Positions 49,287 through 57,912 are shown, counted from the first letter of the stretch. The stretch is 64,000 bases of DNA from CAYRWR01 sp964428015 (GCA_964428015.1 CAYRWR010000004.1:1-64000); one strand, 5' to 3'. The notes: generated from the letters alone by a model not told the origin. Numbers and translations: made by a program.

Positions 49287-50633
49287 TTATACATAAAAAT
49301 ATCCCCAGGGATTGTCGGCCTGGTATTTTTCCATAATACTATTGACGATCCTGTCGAATAATTCCTGAGCTCCCCGGTAACCCAGGTGAAGCAGGCGCTG
49401 TCCCCCCAGACGGTCATGAATGGGAAAGCCCACCCTAACCAGAGGGATGTTCAGTTCACGGGATAATTTATAGCCCTTGGAATTTCCTATTACCAGGTCT
49501 GCTTCCAGATCCCGTGCCAGATTTTCTATGTCCACAAAATCTTTTTCTTCCTCCACCCGGATAGGCTTGTCCGCGAAATCAGGGATCAGTTCCGCAATAG
49601 TATCCTTCAGCACACGGGTACTGCCTCCACTGGCTATGAGAACCGGTACCATCCCGATCTCATCCACAAATCCGGCCAAGGCAGCGATAAAATCCTGCTC
49701 CCCGTACAGCACCACTTTCTTCCCGAAGATATACTTGTGGCCGTCGGCATAGGCATCGATCAGGCGGGCCCGTTCCGCACGGTATTGGGGGGGCATCTCC
49801 CGGCCGCTCAATTCCGATAGTATCCGGAACAGATGATCGGTGGGGGTGATACCGATAGGCAGACCCAGACTATGCAGGGGAATATCTAATTTTTCCTTCA
49901 GGTCCCTGCCCCCCGATTCTTTACGGGCCAGCACAGCCCCCAGCTCCAGAGTGGCACATGCCTGTCCCATGGAGCGAAGTGCCTGCAGAGAGGTGCCACC
50001 CTCGGGGATGGCATGGTAGCTGTCCCACATCCCTCCGTCCAGGGTATCAGAGATGTCGGGACAGATCACGGCAGAGAGTCCGAAGTCGGCCAGGATCTGC
50101 TTGAGGTAGCGGATATCCGCCGGGGACACTATTCCCGGCAGCAGATTGACGTGTTCCCCCCGATCCCCTGCTTCCGCCAGCTGCTGTGCCACGGCGCGGA
50201 TCACGGCATGAAAACCGTCCTCATGGGTACCTTTGTAGCTGGGGGTGGATACGGTGAGGAGAGCGGCATCGGTATGTTCTTCCTCCCTGAATTCCCGGAT
50301 AAACCCAGGGACATCGTCCCCGATAGTCTCGGACAGACAGGTAGTCGCCACCCCGATGATTTCCGGCTGATACTGCAGGACTACGTTACGCAGGGCTTGT
50401 TTGAGATTGCCTCCGCCTCCAAAGATGGCGGTATCTTCCGAAAAATTGGAGGACGCGATATCCAGGGGTTCCTTGAAATGACTGATCATATAGCGACGGA
50501 TATAGGTACTGCAGCCCTGGGAGCCATGCAGGACACTGACGGTATTCTTTAATCCCCGGAAAGCCATAGCCGCCCCCAGGGGAGTACAGAGTTTGCAGGC
50601 ATTACGGGTGCTGACATATTTTTCCACACTCAT
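49287..50633 (-). CDS. nifN: Nitrogenase cofactor scaffold protein NifN
   Basis: 448 residues from ATG at 50633 (GGAGGG upstream, ATGA overlap with nifE stop). NifN/NifK-type opening NACKLCTPLGAAMAFRG (about 11-27) and VLHGSQGCSTYIRRY (about 34-48), TTCLSETIGDDV near 100. It pairs with NifE as the scaffold on which NifB-co matures to FeMo-co. Confidence 0.94.
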   Translation of the reverse strand: MSVEKYVSTRNACKLCTPLGAAMAFRGLKNTVSVLHGSQGCSTYIRRYMISHFKEPLDIASSNFSEDTAIFGGGGNLKQALRNVVLQYQPEIIGVATTCLSETIGDDVPGFIREFREEEHTDAALLTVSTPSYKGTHEDGFHAVIRAVAQQLAEAGDRGEHVNLLPGIVSPADIRYLKQILADFGLSAVICPDISDTLDGGMWDSYHAIPEGGTSLQALRSMGQACATLELGAVLARKESGGRDLKEKLDIPLHSLGLPIGITPTDHLFRILSELSGREMPPQYRAERARLIDAYADGHKYIFGKKVVLYGEQDFIAALAGFVDEIGMVPVLIASGGSTRVLKDTIAELIPDFADKPIRVEEEKDFVDIENLARDLEADLVIGNSKGYKLSRELNIPLVRVGFPIHDRLGGQRLLHLGYRGAQELFDRIVNSIMEKYQADNPWGYFYV

Positions 50634-51979
50634 GGTCGTCCCTCCCCTTCCCTGCGGCGGGGTGCAAATTTCCACACCGGACTCATCACGGAGGAATAGA
50701 CTTCTTCCGCGAAAATTTTCATGCCGATAAATCCGGCCAGGGGTTTTTTCCGCTCATGATTATGGTCGCAGAAGGCCACTCCCAGCTTGTAAGCCAGGGG
50801 GCGTTCCTTGACCCCTCCGATAAACAGGTCCGCGTCCTGTTCCAGAATAAAGCGGCTCAATTCCACCGGATTACTGTCATCCACGATAATCGTCCCTTCA
50901 TCACATAATTCTTTCAGCAGCTTGTAGTCTTCTTTGTTCCCGGTCTGCGACCCCACCAGGACTACCCGCATACCCAGGTGGCGCAGTGCCTTGACCAGGG
51001 AAAAGGACTTGAAAGCCCCTCCCACGTAGATGGCCGCTTTTTTACCTTCCAGTTTTTTGCGGTATTCAGCCAGAGCGGGCAGGATGGCGGCTACTTCCTT
51101 TTTTACCAGCTCCCTTGCCCGGGACAGCATATCCTTATCATCAAAATGCCGGGCCACATCATACAGAGACTCCGACATATCCTCTATTCCGAAATAGGAA
51201 ACCCTTATATAGGGGATCCCGTATTTTTCTTCCATCATCCTGGCCAGGTAGGTCATGGAACCGGAGCACTGCACCACATTAAGGGCAGCGCCATGGGAAC
51301 GGGCGATAGCGTCTATCCGTCCATCCCCGGTCATAGTGGACACTACCGTGACCCCCATCTTTTCATAGTAATCCCGGATGATCCAGGCTTCACCGGCCAG
51401 ATTAAATTCACCCAGGATATTAATGGAATAGGCCGGAATACCCGTGGTATCACCCGTACCTACAATCTTAAACAGGGCCTGACAGGCGGCGGCATAACCG
51501 TCTTTTTTGGTGCCTTTAAACCCTTCCGAGTGTACCGGGATCACCGGTATCCCCTGCTCAGAGGAGACTTTGCGGCAGACCGCTTCTACATCATCTCCGA
51601 TGATGCCTATAATACATGTGGAATAAACAAAAGCCGCTTTGGGCTGGTAAGCCTCGATCAATTCAGTCAAGGCCTGATAAAGTCGAGGCTCACCCCCAAA
51701 GATCACTTCATTTTCTTTTAAATCAGTGGAGAAAGACAGACGATGGAGCTGGGGTCCGGAACTCAGAGACCCCCGGATATCCCAGGTATAGGCTGCACAG
51801 CCGATAGGTCCATGTACCAGATGCAAGGCGTCCGCTACCGGGTAGAGTACCACCCTGGATCCGCAGAACACACAGGCTCTCTGGCTGACTGAACCGGCGG
51901 TACTGTGCTTTTCACAGGCCATATCGAAAGAATCGAGGCCCTTCTGAAATACCTGGTCTTTTCTTTCTTCCAAAATCAT
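50630..51979 (-). CDS. nifE: Nitrogenase cofactor scaffold protein NifE
   Basis: 449 residues. Opening block ACVFCGSRVVLYPVADALHL (about 35-54) and HGPIGCAAYTWDIRGS (about 57-72), STCIIGIIGDDVEAVC near 120-135, all NifE-like. The NifD-type catalytic His/Cys set is not complete, as expected of a scaffold rather than a catalyst. Located upstream of nifN with start overlap. GGAGAGAG upstream of ATG. Confidence 0.94.
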   Translation of the reverse strand: MILEERKDQVFQKGLDSFDMACEKHSTAGSVSQRACVFCGSRVVLYPVADALHLVHGPIGCAAYTWDIRGSLSSGPQLHRLSFSTDLKENEVIFGGEPRLYQALTELIEAYQPKAAFVYSTCIIGIIGDDVEAVCRKVSSEQGIPVIPVHSEGFKGTKKDGYAAACQALFKIVGTGDTTGIPAYSINILGEFNLAGEAWIIRDYYEKMGVTVVSTMTGDGRIDAIARSHGAALNVVQCSGSMTYLARMMEEKYGIPYIRVSYFGIEDMSESLYDVARHFDDKDMLSRARELVKKEVAAILPALAEYRKKLEGKKAAIYVGGAFKSFSLVKALRHLGMRVVLVGSQTGNKEDYKLLKELCDEGTIIVDDSNPVELSRFILEQDADLFIGGVKERPLAYKLGVAFCDHNHERKKPLAGFIGMKIFAEEVYSSVMSPVWKFAPRRREGEGRP

Positions 51980-52010
51980 ATTCTCTCTCCAGAGGCAGAA
52001 TGAATCTGCC

Positions 52011-53387
52011 TTACATCACCAGTTCAAAACTTTCATCGGGTGCGTCCCTTTCAATCCTGTCCATAAGGGCTCCCAGGATTTTTTCCAGCAGACGCATAGC
52101 TCCGTTATAACCCACTATGGGGAAGTAGCTATGGCCGATCCTGTCATAGATAGGAAAGCCTGTACGCACAAAGGGGATATCTTCATCCCGGGCGATGTAC
52201 TTGGCATAAGTATTCCCCATGATCAGGTCTACCGGCTCTTCCTTGATCCACTGGTGCAGGGTCATCATGTCGCCGGGCTGCTTCATGCGGATCTGGTAGT
52301 CCAGACCGTCAGTGATCTCACTGAGCCGGCGTTCAAACTTTTTGCCGGGGGTACCGGTCACGATGTAGACCGGCCGCATATCCAGATTCACCAGGAACTC
52401 GGTCAGAGCCAGCAGATGGTCGGGGTCACCGGCCAAAGCCACTCTTTTACCATAAAGATACTGGTGCATATCCGCCATGACGTCAATGAGCCGTCCTCTC
52501 TCATCATTGATGGAGTCGGGTACCGATACTCCTGCCACCCGGCGCAGCGCGTCGATGAAGCGGTCGGTAGCAGCCAGACCGATAGGCAGGTCCATTACTT
52601 CAAAGGGGACCTTGCACTTGGTATCCAGTAGTTTAGCGGCCAAGGAAGAGGTAAAACGCCCCAGCGCCAGGGTAAATTTGGAATCCCCTGTACTGCGCAG
52701 CTGGGGTATGGTGGTGCCTCCTTTGGGGTACATTTCAAACTTCCCGCTGAGGGGGGTATCCAGTACATCAGAGGTATCCGGGAACATCACAAAGGGTATA
52801 CCCATTTCTTTGGTCAGTCTTTTGATCTCCCTCATATCGGAGGGTTCCACCCATCCGGGGATGATATTGACCTGGCGGTTTTTATGACCGGTATTTTCCG
52901 AAAAATATTCCACCAGACTCTTAGTCATGTTGGCAAAACCGGTCACATGGCTCCCCACATAACTGGGGGTATTGGTATGGATAACCATTTTACCTTCGGG
53001 TATCTTACCCTCAGCCGTGGCTTTTCCCACGATCTGGGGAATGTCGTCACCGATGGTCTCGGACAGACAGGTGGTATGTACCGCTATCAGGTCGGGCTTG
53101 TAGATAGTGAAGATATTATTGATAGCCTGGAGCAGATTGGCCTGCCCTCCGAACACGCTGGCCCCTTCGGTAAAGGAAGAGGTCCCGGCCATCACCGGCT
53201 CTTTGTAGTGCCGGGTCAGGGCGGAGCGGTGATAGGCACAACAGCCCTGGGAACCGTGGCTGTGGGGGAAGCAGCCGTGTACCCCCAGAGAAGCGTACAT
53301 GGCACCAATGGGCTGACAGGTTTTAGCCGGATTAACTACCAGGGCGCTTCTGTCTTTAATCTCTTTTGGAGTCTCTTTTAATAACAT
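52011..53387 (-). CDS. nifK: Nitrogenase MoFe protein beta chain NifK
   Basis: 458 residues from ATG at 53387 (AGGAGG 6 bases upstream). P-cluster cysteines are in NPAKTCQPIGAM, HGSQGCCAYH and TTCLSETIGDDIP. It lacks the N-terminal extension of about 50 residues seen in Azotobacter NifK and has the same length as the Clostridium pasteurianum protein. Forms the alpha2beta2 MoFe protein with NifD. Confidence 0.96.
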   Translation of the reverse strand: MLLKETPKEIKDRSALVVNPAKTCQPIGAMYASLGVHGCFPHSHGSQGCCAYHRSALTRHYKEPVMAGTSSFTEGASVFGGQANLLQAINNIFTIYKPDLIAVHTTCLSETIGDDIPQIVGKATAEGKIPEGKMVIHTNTPSYVGSHVTGFANMTKSLVEYFSENTGHKNRQVNIIPGWVEPSDMREIKRLTKEMGIPFVMFPDTSDVLDTPLSGKFEMYPKGGTTIPQLRSTGDSKFTLALGRFTSSLAAKLLDTKCKVPFEVMDLPIGLAATDRFIDALRRVAGVSVPDSINDERGRLIDVMADMHQYLYGKRVALAGDPDHLLALTEFLVNLDMRPVYIVTGTPGKKFERRLSEITDGLDYQIRMKQPGDMMTLHQWIKEEPVDLIMGNTYAKYIARDEDIPFVRTGFPIYDRIGHSYFPIVGYNGAMRLLEKILGALMDRIERDAPDESFELVM

Positions 53388-53397
53388 GGTATTCCTC

Positions 53398-55026
53398 CTA
53401 ATCCCAGGCATAGCTGGCGGACAGCTCAGGGCTCTTCTGCCAGGGAGCTTTTACAAAATGGAAGAAACTGCCGTTTACCAGCCGGTCTATTTCCTTGTAG
53501 AAATTCACCGCCCCTTTGAATCCCGCGTAGGGCCCGCCGATATCATAACTATGCAGCTGCTTCAGAGGGACAGCGCTCTTCTGGATCACGTACTTTTCCT
53601 TGATCCCGGCACAGAACAGATCGGGCTTGACCAGTTCCAGGAGCTTTTCCGCTTCGTGGTGACTAATGTCGTCTATGATCAGAGCGTTGTTGTCCATCTC
53701 CGGCATCATCCCTTCATAGTCTGAAAACTTCAGCACCTTGTCCAGCTTTTTGATCTCTGCCTCGGTGAGGCGGGGGTTAAAGAATTTGGGGTCAGGCTCC
53801 ACAGTCAGCTCTTCTATATTGCGGCTGTCGGCATCCACCTTGATAGTAGACAGGACCTTGCGGCCTTCATAGTCGTCGCGATGGGCAAATTCATACCCGG
53901 CGGAGACCACGGTCATTCCCAGCTCTTTGAACAACTCCTGATAATGATGGGCACGGGAGCCGCCTACATACATGAGCACAGTCTTGCCTTCCAGGCGCGG
54001 CTTGTATATAGCCAGGGCTTCTTCGACCTGCTTCATTTCTTTTTCGATCATGGCTTCCACTTTATCCTTGAGCTCCTTGTCGCCCCAGTACTCAGCCATG
54101 CGGCGGAAGCTCTTGGCGGTAGCCCGGGCGCCGATGATATTGATCTTCATCCAGGGGATACCGTACTTTTTCTCCATCATCTCGGCGGTATAATTGATGG
54201 ACCGGTGACACTGCACCACATTAAGGTCCGCCTGGGGGGAATTAGCCATACTGCCGAAGGTGGAATTTCCGCTGAAGGTGGATACCAGAGTGATACCCGC
54301 TTCTTCAAACAGTCTTTCCAACTCAAAAGCGTCCCCGCCGATATTATATTCGCCCAGCATATTGAGCTTGTACTTGCCCTCTACCGGACTCATGTCGCGA
54401 CCCACGATGTTCTTGAACACCGCGTTATTGGCGATGTGGTGGCCGGCGGACTGGCTGACACCCTTGTAGCCCTCACAAGACATACCGAAGATGGTGATGC
54501 CCAGCTCTTCTTCCATTTTGCGGGCCACGGCGTGGATATCATCCCCGATCAGACCCACCGGACAGGTGGCGAAGATGGAGATGGCCTTGGGGTGGAAGAT
54601 TTCCACCGCTTCCCGGATAGCCTGTTCCAGCTTTTTTTCACCACCGAACACGATATCGTTTTCCTGCATATCCGTACTCATGGAATAGGTCATAAAATTC
54701 CGGTCGTTTTCATCCACCGGCTTGGTCTGATTTCTCCGGGTCAGCCAGCTGTAAAAACCGCAGCCGATAGGCCCGTGCGTGATCTGCAGGATGTCCCGGG
54801 TAGGACCTACCACCACGCCCTTACACCCGGCGTAGCTGCAGCCTCTCTGGGTAATGATACCGGGGATGGTACGGACGTTTGCACCTATCTCAGGGACTAC
54901 CCCGCCCTCTTCCACCTGATTGACCATGATCTGCTGAGCCCTCTTGCGGGCTACCTTGGCCGGATACGCCTTAAGCATTTCCTCTTTTACGGCTTCCGGA
55001 GTCAGGTCTTTTCTTCTATTTGCCAT
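53398..55026 (-). CDS. nifD: Nitrogenase MoFe protein alpha chain NifD
   Basis: 542 residues. P-cluster cysteines are in GCSYAGCKG, HGPIGCGFYS and FATCPVGLIGDD. FeMo-co ligands are in VVQCHRSINY (equivalent to Cys275) and LHSYDIGGPY (equivalent to His442). The catalytic-site SQSAGHH holds the equivalent of His195. An insertion of about 50 residues (roughly 365-415, DADSRNIEELTVEPDPKFFN region) marks the C. pasteurianum-like lineage. All catalytic residues look intact, so nitrogenase should be functional. Confidence 0.97.
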   Translation of the reverse strand: MANRRKDLTPEAVKEEMLKAYPAKVARKRAQQIMVNQVEEGGVVPEIGANVRTIPGIITQRGCSYAGCKGVVVGPTRDILQITHGPIGCGFYSWLTRRNQTKPVDENDRNFMTYSMSTDMQENDIVFGGEKKLEQAIREAVEIFHPKAISIFATCPVGLIGDDIHAVARKMEEELGITIFGMSCEGYKGVSQSAGHHIANNAVFKNIVGRDMSPVEGKYKLNMLGEYNIGGDAFELERLFEEAGITLVSTFSGNSTFGSMANSPQADLNVVQCHRSINYTAEMMEKKYGIPWMKINIIGARATAKSFRRMAEYWGDKELKDKVEAMIEKEMKQVEEALAIYKPRLEGKTVLMYVGGSRAHHYQELFKELGMTVVSAGYEFAHRDDYEGRKVLSTIKVDADSRNIEELTVEPDPKFFNPRLTEAEIKKLDKVLKFSDYEGMMPEMDNNALIIDDISHHEAEKLLELVKPDLFCAGIKEKYVIQKSAVPLKQLHSYDIGGPYAGFKGAVNFYKEIDRLVNGSFFHFVKAPWQKSPELSASYAWD

Positions 55027-55036
55027 TTGTTTCTCC

Positions 55037-55420
55037 TTAACTAGCCTCGTCTAAGACGGTATTGCCTTCTTCGCCGGTACGTATCCTTAAAGCTTCCATT
55101 ACCGGAAGAACAAAGATCTTTCCGTCCCCGGACTTCCCGGTCTGATTAGTCTTGATGATAGTCTCCACCACGGTGCTGACCAGATCATCCGGCACGATCA
55201 CCGTGATCAACCTTTTTGGAATAAGCCTCTGGCTCTGACCCAGCTGGGAGATGGCTTCTTCATAGCCTTTTTCCGCCCCTTTGAGTACACCAAAGTCTAC
55301 CATTCCTTTTCCCCTGCCCAGAGCTTCCTTGGCTGTGAAAGAAGATATTCCCGCGTCAGCCAGGGCTCGCTTGGTCTGGTTCATCATATTCATACGGAGG
55401 ATTGCCATTACTTCCTTCAT
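55037..55420 (-). CDS. nifI2: Nitrogen regulatory PII-like protein NifI2
   Basis: 127 residues of the GlnB family, located directly before nifD. Opening MKEVMAILRMNMMNQTKRALADAG-type block (about 1-24), the shortened T-loop region, and the strand LITVIVPDDLVSTVVETI (about 71-88) followed by GKIFVLPV. NifI1-NifI2 complexes bind ATP, ADP and 2-oxoglutarate and switch off the MoFe protein when ammonium is present. Start overlaps nifI1 stop by 4 bases. Confidence 0.93.
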   Translation of the reverse strand: MKEVMAILRMNMMNQTKRALADAGISSFTAKEALGRGKGMVDFGVLKGAEKGYEEAISQLGQSQRLIPKRLITVIVPDDLVSTVVETIIKTNQTGKSGDGKIFVLPVMEALRIRTGEEGNTVLDEAS

Positions 55421-55776
55421 ACCGCAACCTCCTGTATCCCTACCACATCGGTGGCTTCCATCATTCCTGAGGATACGGTATAGACTTCCTCCACGGGGGA
55501 CACGAAAATTTTTCCATCTCCGAAGGAGCCTTTGTCCCCGGTCCGGGCTGTTTTCATGATGGTCTTAATGACCAGGTCTTTTTCCTTGTCCTTGACCACG
55601 GTAAGGAGCATGTCCTTGGGGATCTCATCATAGGTGACTTCACCGATCTTGATCCCTCTCTGCTTACCTCTACCCACTACATTGATCCGGGTCACCGCGG
55701 GGAAGCCCGCTTCCATCAGGGCGGCCATTACCGCGTCGGTTTTTTCCGGTCTGACTATTGATCTGATTAATATCAT
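55417..55776 (-). CDS. nifI1: Nitrogen regulatory PII-like protein NifI1
   Basis: 119 residues. GlnB fold with IRSIVRPEKTDAVMAALMEAG (start) in which the last A-G marks residue 24, T-loop GRGKQRGIKIGEVTYDEIPK (about 35-54), and GSFGDGKIFVSPVEEVYT (about 90-107). It lies between nifH and nifI2, the arrangement known in methanogens, clostridia and Desulfovibrio. Works with NifI2 in post-translational control of nitrogenase. Ribosome site AGGAGGA upstream. Confidence 0.94.
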   Translation of the reverse strand: MILIRSIVRPEKTDAVMAALMEAGFPAVTRINVVGRGKQRGIKIGEVTYDEIPKDMLLTVVKDKEKDLVIKTIMKTARTGDKGSFGDGKIFVSPVEEVYTVSSGMMEATDVVGIQEVAV

Positions 55777-55806
55777 GGTCTGTTCCTCCTAAATATTTCC
55801 TTGAAA

Positions 55807-56631
55807 CTAATTGGCGATACCGTAATCGATCAACAGTTTTTCCAGCTGGTTGATCTCCAGGGGCTTGGGCACCACAAACATATCGTTGCCGTCAATCTTG
55901 GAAGCCAGTGAGCGGTATTCATCAGCCTGCCCGTGAGCTGGATCGAATTCGATCACGGTCTTGCGGTTGATCTCGGCCCGCTGTACCATATTGTCACGGG
56001 GGACAAAGTGTATCATCTGGGTGCCCAGCTGTTTAGCCAGCTGTTCGATCATTTCGGACTCATTGTCCACCTTGCGGCTGTTACAGATCAAGCCGCCCAG
56101 GCGCACGCTGCCCGCTTCCGCAAACTTTTTGATACCCTTACAGATATTATTAGCGGCGTACATGGCCATCATCTCGCCTGAGACCACGATGTAGATCTCT
56201 TCCGCCTTGCCCTCACGTATGGGCATGGCGAACCCGCCGCACACCACGTCACCCAGAACGTCATAGAAGACATAGTCCAGGGCTTCACTGTCGGCATAGG
56301 CCCCCAGTTGTTCCAGTAGATTGATGGAGGTGATGATACCCCGTCCGGCACAGCCTACTCCCGGCTCGGGACCGCCCGACTCCACGCAAACCGTTCCGGA
56401 GAATCCGCCCTTGCGGATATCTTCCAGCTCCACGTCCTCTCCCTCGGAGCGCAGGGTGTCCAGCACCGTATTCTGGGACAGACCGCCCAGCAGGAGACGG
56501 GTGGAATCCGCCTTGGGGTCACAGCCTACAACCATGACCTTCTTGCCCATTTCAGCCAATCCGGCCACTGTATTCTGAGTGGTAGTTGACTTACCGATCC
56601 CGCCTTTTCCGTAGATAGCAACTTTCCGCAT
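55807..56631 (-). CDS. nifH: Nitrogenase iron protein NifH
   Basis: 274 residues from ATG at 56631 (AGGAGG 6 bases upstream). P-loop GKGGIGKST at 8-16; [4Fe-4S] cysteines C94 in GCAGRG and C131 in VVCGGF; switch region GCDPKADST at 37-45. R97, the usual ADP-ribosylation residue, is kept. Delivers electrons to the MoFe protein with ATP hydrolysis. First gene of the nif operon; a sigma-54 type site lies 55 bases upstream. Confidence 0.98.
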   Translation of the reverse strand: MRKVAIYGKGGIGKSTTTQNTVAGLAEMGKKVMVVGCDPKADSTRLLLGGLSQNTVLDTLRSEGEDVELEDIRKGGFSGTVCVESGGPEPGVGCAGRGIITSINLLEQLGAYADSEALDYVFYDVLGDVVCGGFAMPIREGKAEEIYIVVSGEMMAMYAANNICKGIKKFAEAGSVRLGGLICNSRKVDNESEMIEQLAKQLGTQMIHFVPRDNMVQRAEINRKTVIEFDPAHGQADEYRSLASKIDGNDMFVVPKPLEINQLEKLLIDYGIAN

Positions 56632-56685
56632 TTTATACCTCCTAAGGTTTTTTATATCGCTTATCGTTGCGTACACTCTTCTATT

Positions 56686-56700
56686 GCAAAGGGGGTGCCA
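56686..56700 (-). promoter_or_regulatory. Sigma-54 (RpoN) promoter of nifH
   Basis: On the minus strand TGGCAC-N5-TTGC with the exact GG-to-GC spacing of -24/-12 promoters; transcription would start about 55 bases before nifH. A CTGTTG/CAACAG palindrome at 56852-56867 lies upstream and could be an activator site, although its spacing differs from the classical TGT-N10-ACA. Confidence 0.8.
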
Positions 56701-56914
56701 AGGGTCCATTTGGTGGGATATAAATTTTTTAATTGCAAATCAGGTATAGAGATAAAACTTTTTCGATTTTGGTTTTCGTCCAAAGACAGGGAGCGGGTTC
56801 CTACATGCAGGTAGGAATGGAGGGGGGAAGATACATTTATGTAGGAAGAGGGCTGTTGGGCGCAACAGGGACGCCGGTGGTAGTAGTAGACTTTTCCCCT
56901 GGTCAGGGAGGATT

Positions 56915-56978
56915 GGTCTGATTACCGAACGGGGTTCCGCTACGCGGGGGTGGATCTTATCCCCTGGTCGGGGAGGAC
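56915..56978 (+). repeat. 64-bp direct repeat, copy A
   Basis: Begins GGTCTGATTACCGAACGG and ends CTGGTCGGGGAGGACC; matches 57437-57500 with about ten differences. A related fragment (CCCCTGGTCAGGGAGGA) also occurs at 56897-56913. Confidence 0.75.
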
Positions 56979-57019
56979 CGTGTACCCTAAGTTTCTACCT
57001 CATTCTGTACCCCCAAAGC

Positions 57020-57108
57020 TGTCACCCTGAGTTTCTACCCCACATTTTACCCTACTACCGAAGGGGGACGGTAACCGAAAAGACCGTTCCTCGGTAGTGC
57101 GGTAAAGG
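57020..57108 (+). repeat. 154-bp-type repeat, copy broken by the assembly gap
   Basis: Starts TGTCACCCTGAGTTTCTACC and runs through the long hairpin (57046-57106) into the N-run; nearly identical to 57229-57317. Confidence 0.85.
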
Positions 57109-57208
57109 NNNNNNNNNNNNNNNNNNNNNNNNNNNNNNNNNNNNNNNNNNNNNNNNNNNNNNNNNNNNNNNNNNNNNNNNNNNNNNNNNNNNNNNNNNNN
57201 NNNNNNNN
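57109..57208. other. Assembly gap (100 N)
   Basis: Exactly 100 N, flanked on both sides by copies of the same repeat, so the true number of repeat units is unknown. Confidence 0.98.
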
Positions 57209-57362
57209 AACATACTACTGCGCCTAGGTGTCACCCTGAGTTTCTACCCCACATTTTACCCCACTACCGAAGGGGGACGGTAACCGAAAAGACCGTTCCT
57301 CGGTAGTGCGGTAAAGGCCCGGGCGGTAAACTCGGAATGACACATTGGTCTCTCGTTTAAAT
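57209..57362 (+). repeat. 154-bp direct repeat, complete copy
   Basis: Unit starts AACATACTACTGCGCCTAGG and is followed directly by another copy at 57363. It contains a long imperfect hairpin at 57255-57315: TTTACC, CACTACCGA and GGGACGGT pair with ACCGTTCC, TCGGTAGTG and GGTAAA, 23 pairs in three blocks, loop AACCGAAAAG. Confidence 0.88.
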
Positions 57363-57428
57363 AACATACTACTGCGCCTAGGTGTCACCCTGAGTTTCTA
57401 CCCCACATTTTACCCCATTACCGAAGGG
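57363..57428 (+). repeat. 154-bp direct repeat, truncated copy
   Basis: Same as 57209-57274 with one or two differences, then diverges within the hairpin where the 64-bp repeat copy B begins. Confidence 0.8.
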
Positions 57429-57436
57429 GGGGACGG

Positions 57437-57500
57437 GGTCTGATTACCGAACGGTGTTTCGCTATGCGGGGGTCAAACTTAGCTCCTGGTCGGGGAGGAC
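57437..57500 (+). repeat. 64-bp direct repeat, copy B
   Basis: Second copy of 56915-56978, offset 522 bases; joined to the broken end of the 154-bp repeat. Confidence 0.75.
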
Positions 57501-57504
57501 TGGT

Positions 57505-57560
57505 TCCGTTGGCCGAACGGAGGCGGGGGTCCGCTTTTCTTTGCCGGCCCAAAGAAAAGC
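57505..57560. repeat. Two adjacent hairpins, one perfect with 11-bp arms
   Basis: TCCGTT/AACGGA (57505-57521) and GCTTTTCTTTG/CAAAGAAAAGC around CCGGCC (57533-57560). The second has no T-run after it. Such CTTTCTTTG-type palindromes are known as dispersed intergenic elements in various bacteria. Confidence 0.7.
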
Positions 57561-57871
57561 TCCAAAAGAAAGGCCTGGGTAGCGCCCATGATGCATGGTT
57601 GGTACGACGCGGTAATGGAATTAATCGGGGCTATGCCCTTCGCTGCGCTGCGGGTGAGTGCAGATTAGGGTATACGCCCCTTAAGGGTACAGGCTGGGGT
57701 GTATTTTACCTCGGGGAGGGCCACGGCATCAGAGGGCGTCGGGGAGATGTTGTGGGTGGCATGTCTGAAGGGTAGATGTCCAGGGCTCGATTGTAAAAGG
57801 TTGGGCCTGAGACCGAACAAAATAAAACCGGAAGTTAAAATAAAATACTAGCAATAAAAATACGGAAAATG

Positions 57872-57877
57872 TATAAT
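57872..57877 (+). promoter_or_regulatory. Possible -10 box of the ImmA/IrrE operon
   Basis: TATAAT 35 bases upstream of the GTG start; the -35 position (TAGCAA) matches poorly. Confidence 0.4.
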
Positions 57878-57912
57878 TTGTTCGTAAGGATTTTCTCACC
57901 GGAGAATTACAA

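Larger units (their letters stand above)
56710..57900. other. Gene-free, palindrome- and repeat-rich segment with assembly gap
   Basis: About 1.2 kb between nifH and the defence-like island with no credible gene. Short open frames here have no ribosome site and run through palindromes. It includes a 100-N gap (57109-57208), a 154-bp repeat, a 64-bp repeat pair and a perfect 11-bp-arm hairpin. The base composition is G-rich on the plus strand, unlike both neighbours. It reads as a boundary between core and accessory DNA. Confidence 0.75.

Noticed and set aside
53398..53550. Loss of the FeMo-co histidine in NifD (GPYAGF instead of GPYHGF)
   Set aside because: Counting back in Azotobacter NifD places His442 in the preceding HSxD motif, which is conserved here; the His in GPYHGF is another residue.
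53881..55044. Long plus-strand ORF opposite nifD
   Set aside because: Shadow frame of nifD; His-rich translation without family motifs.
56733..56921. Small ORF upstream of nifH
   Set aside because: Short, no ribosome site, lies in the G-rich repeat segment.
57020..57428. CRISPR array
   Set aside because: Repeat unit is 154 bp with no unique spacers, and no cas genes are present.
57464..57775. ORF of 103 codons in the repeat region
   Set aside because: Runs through the palindromes and has Arg/Gly-rich low-complexity translation and no ribosome site.
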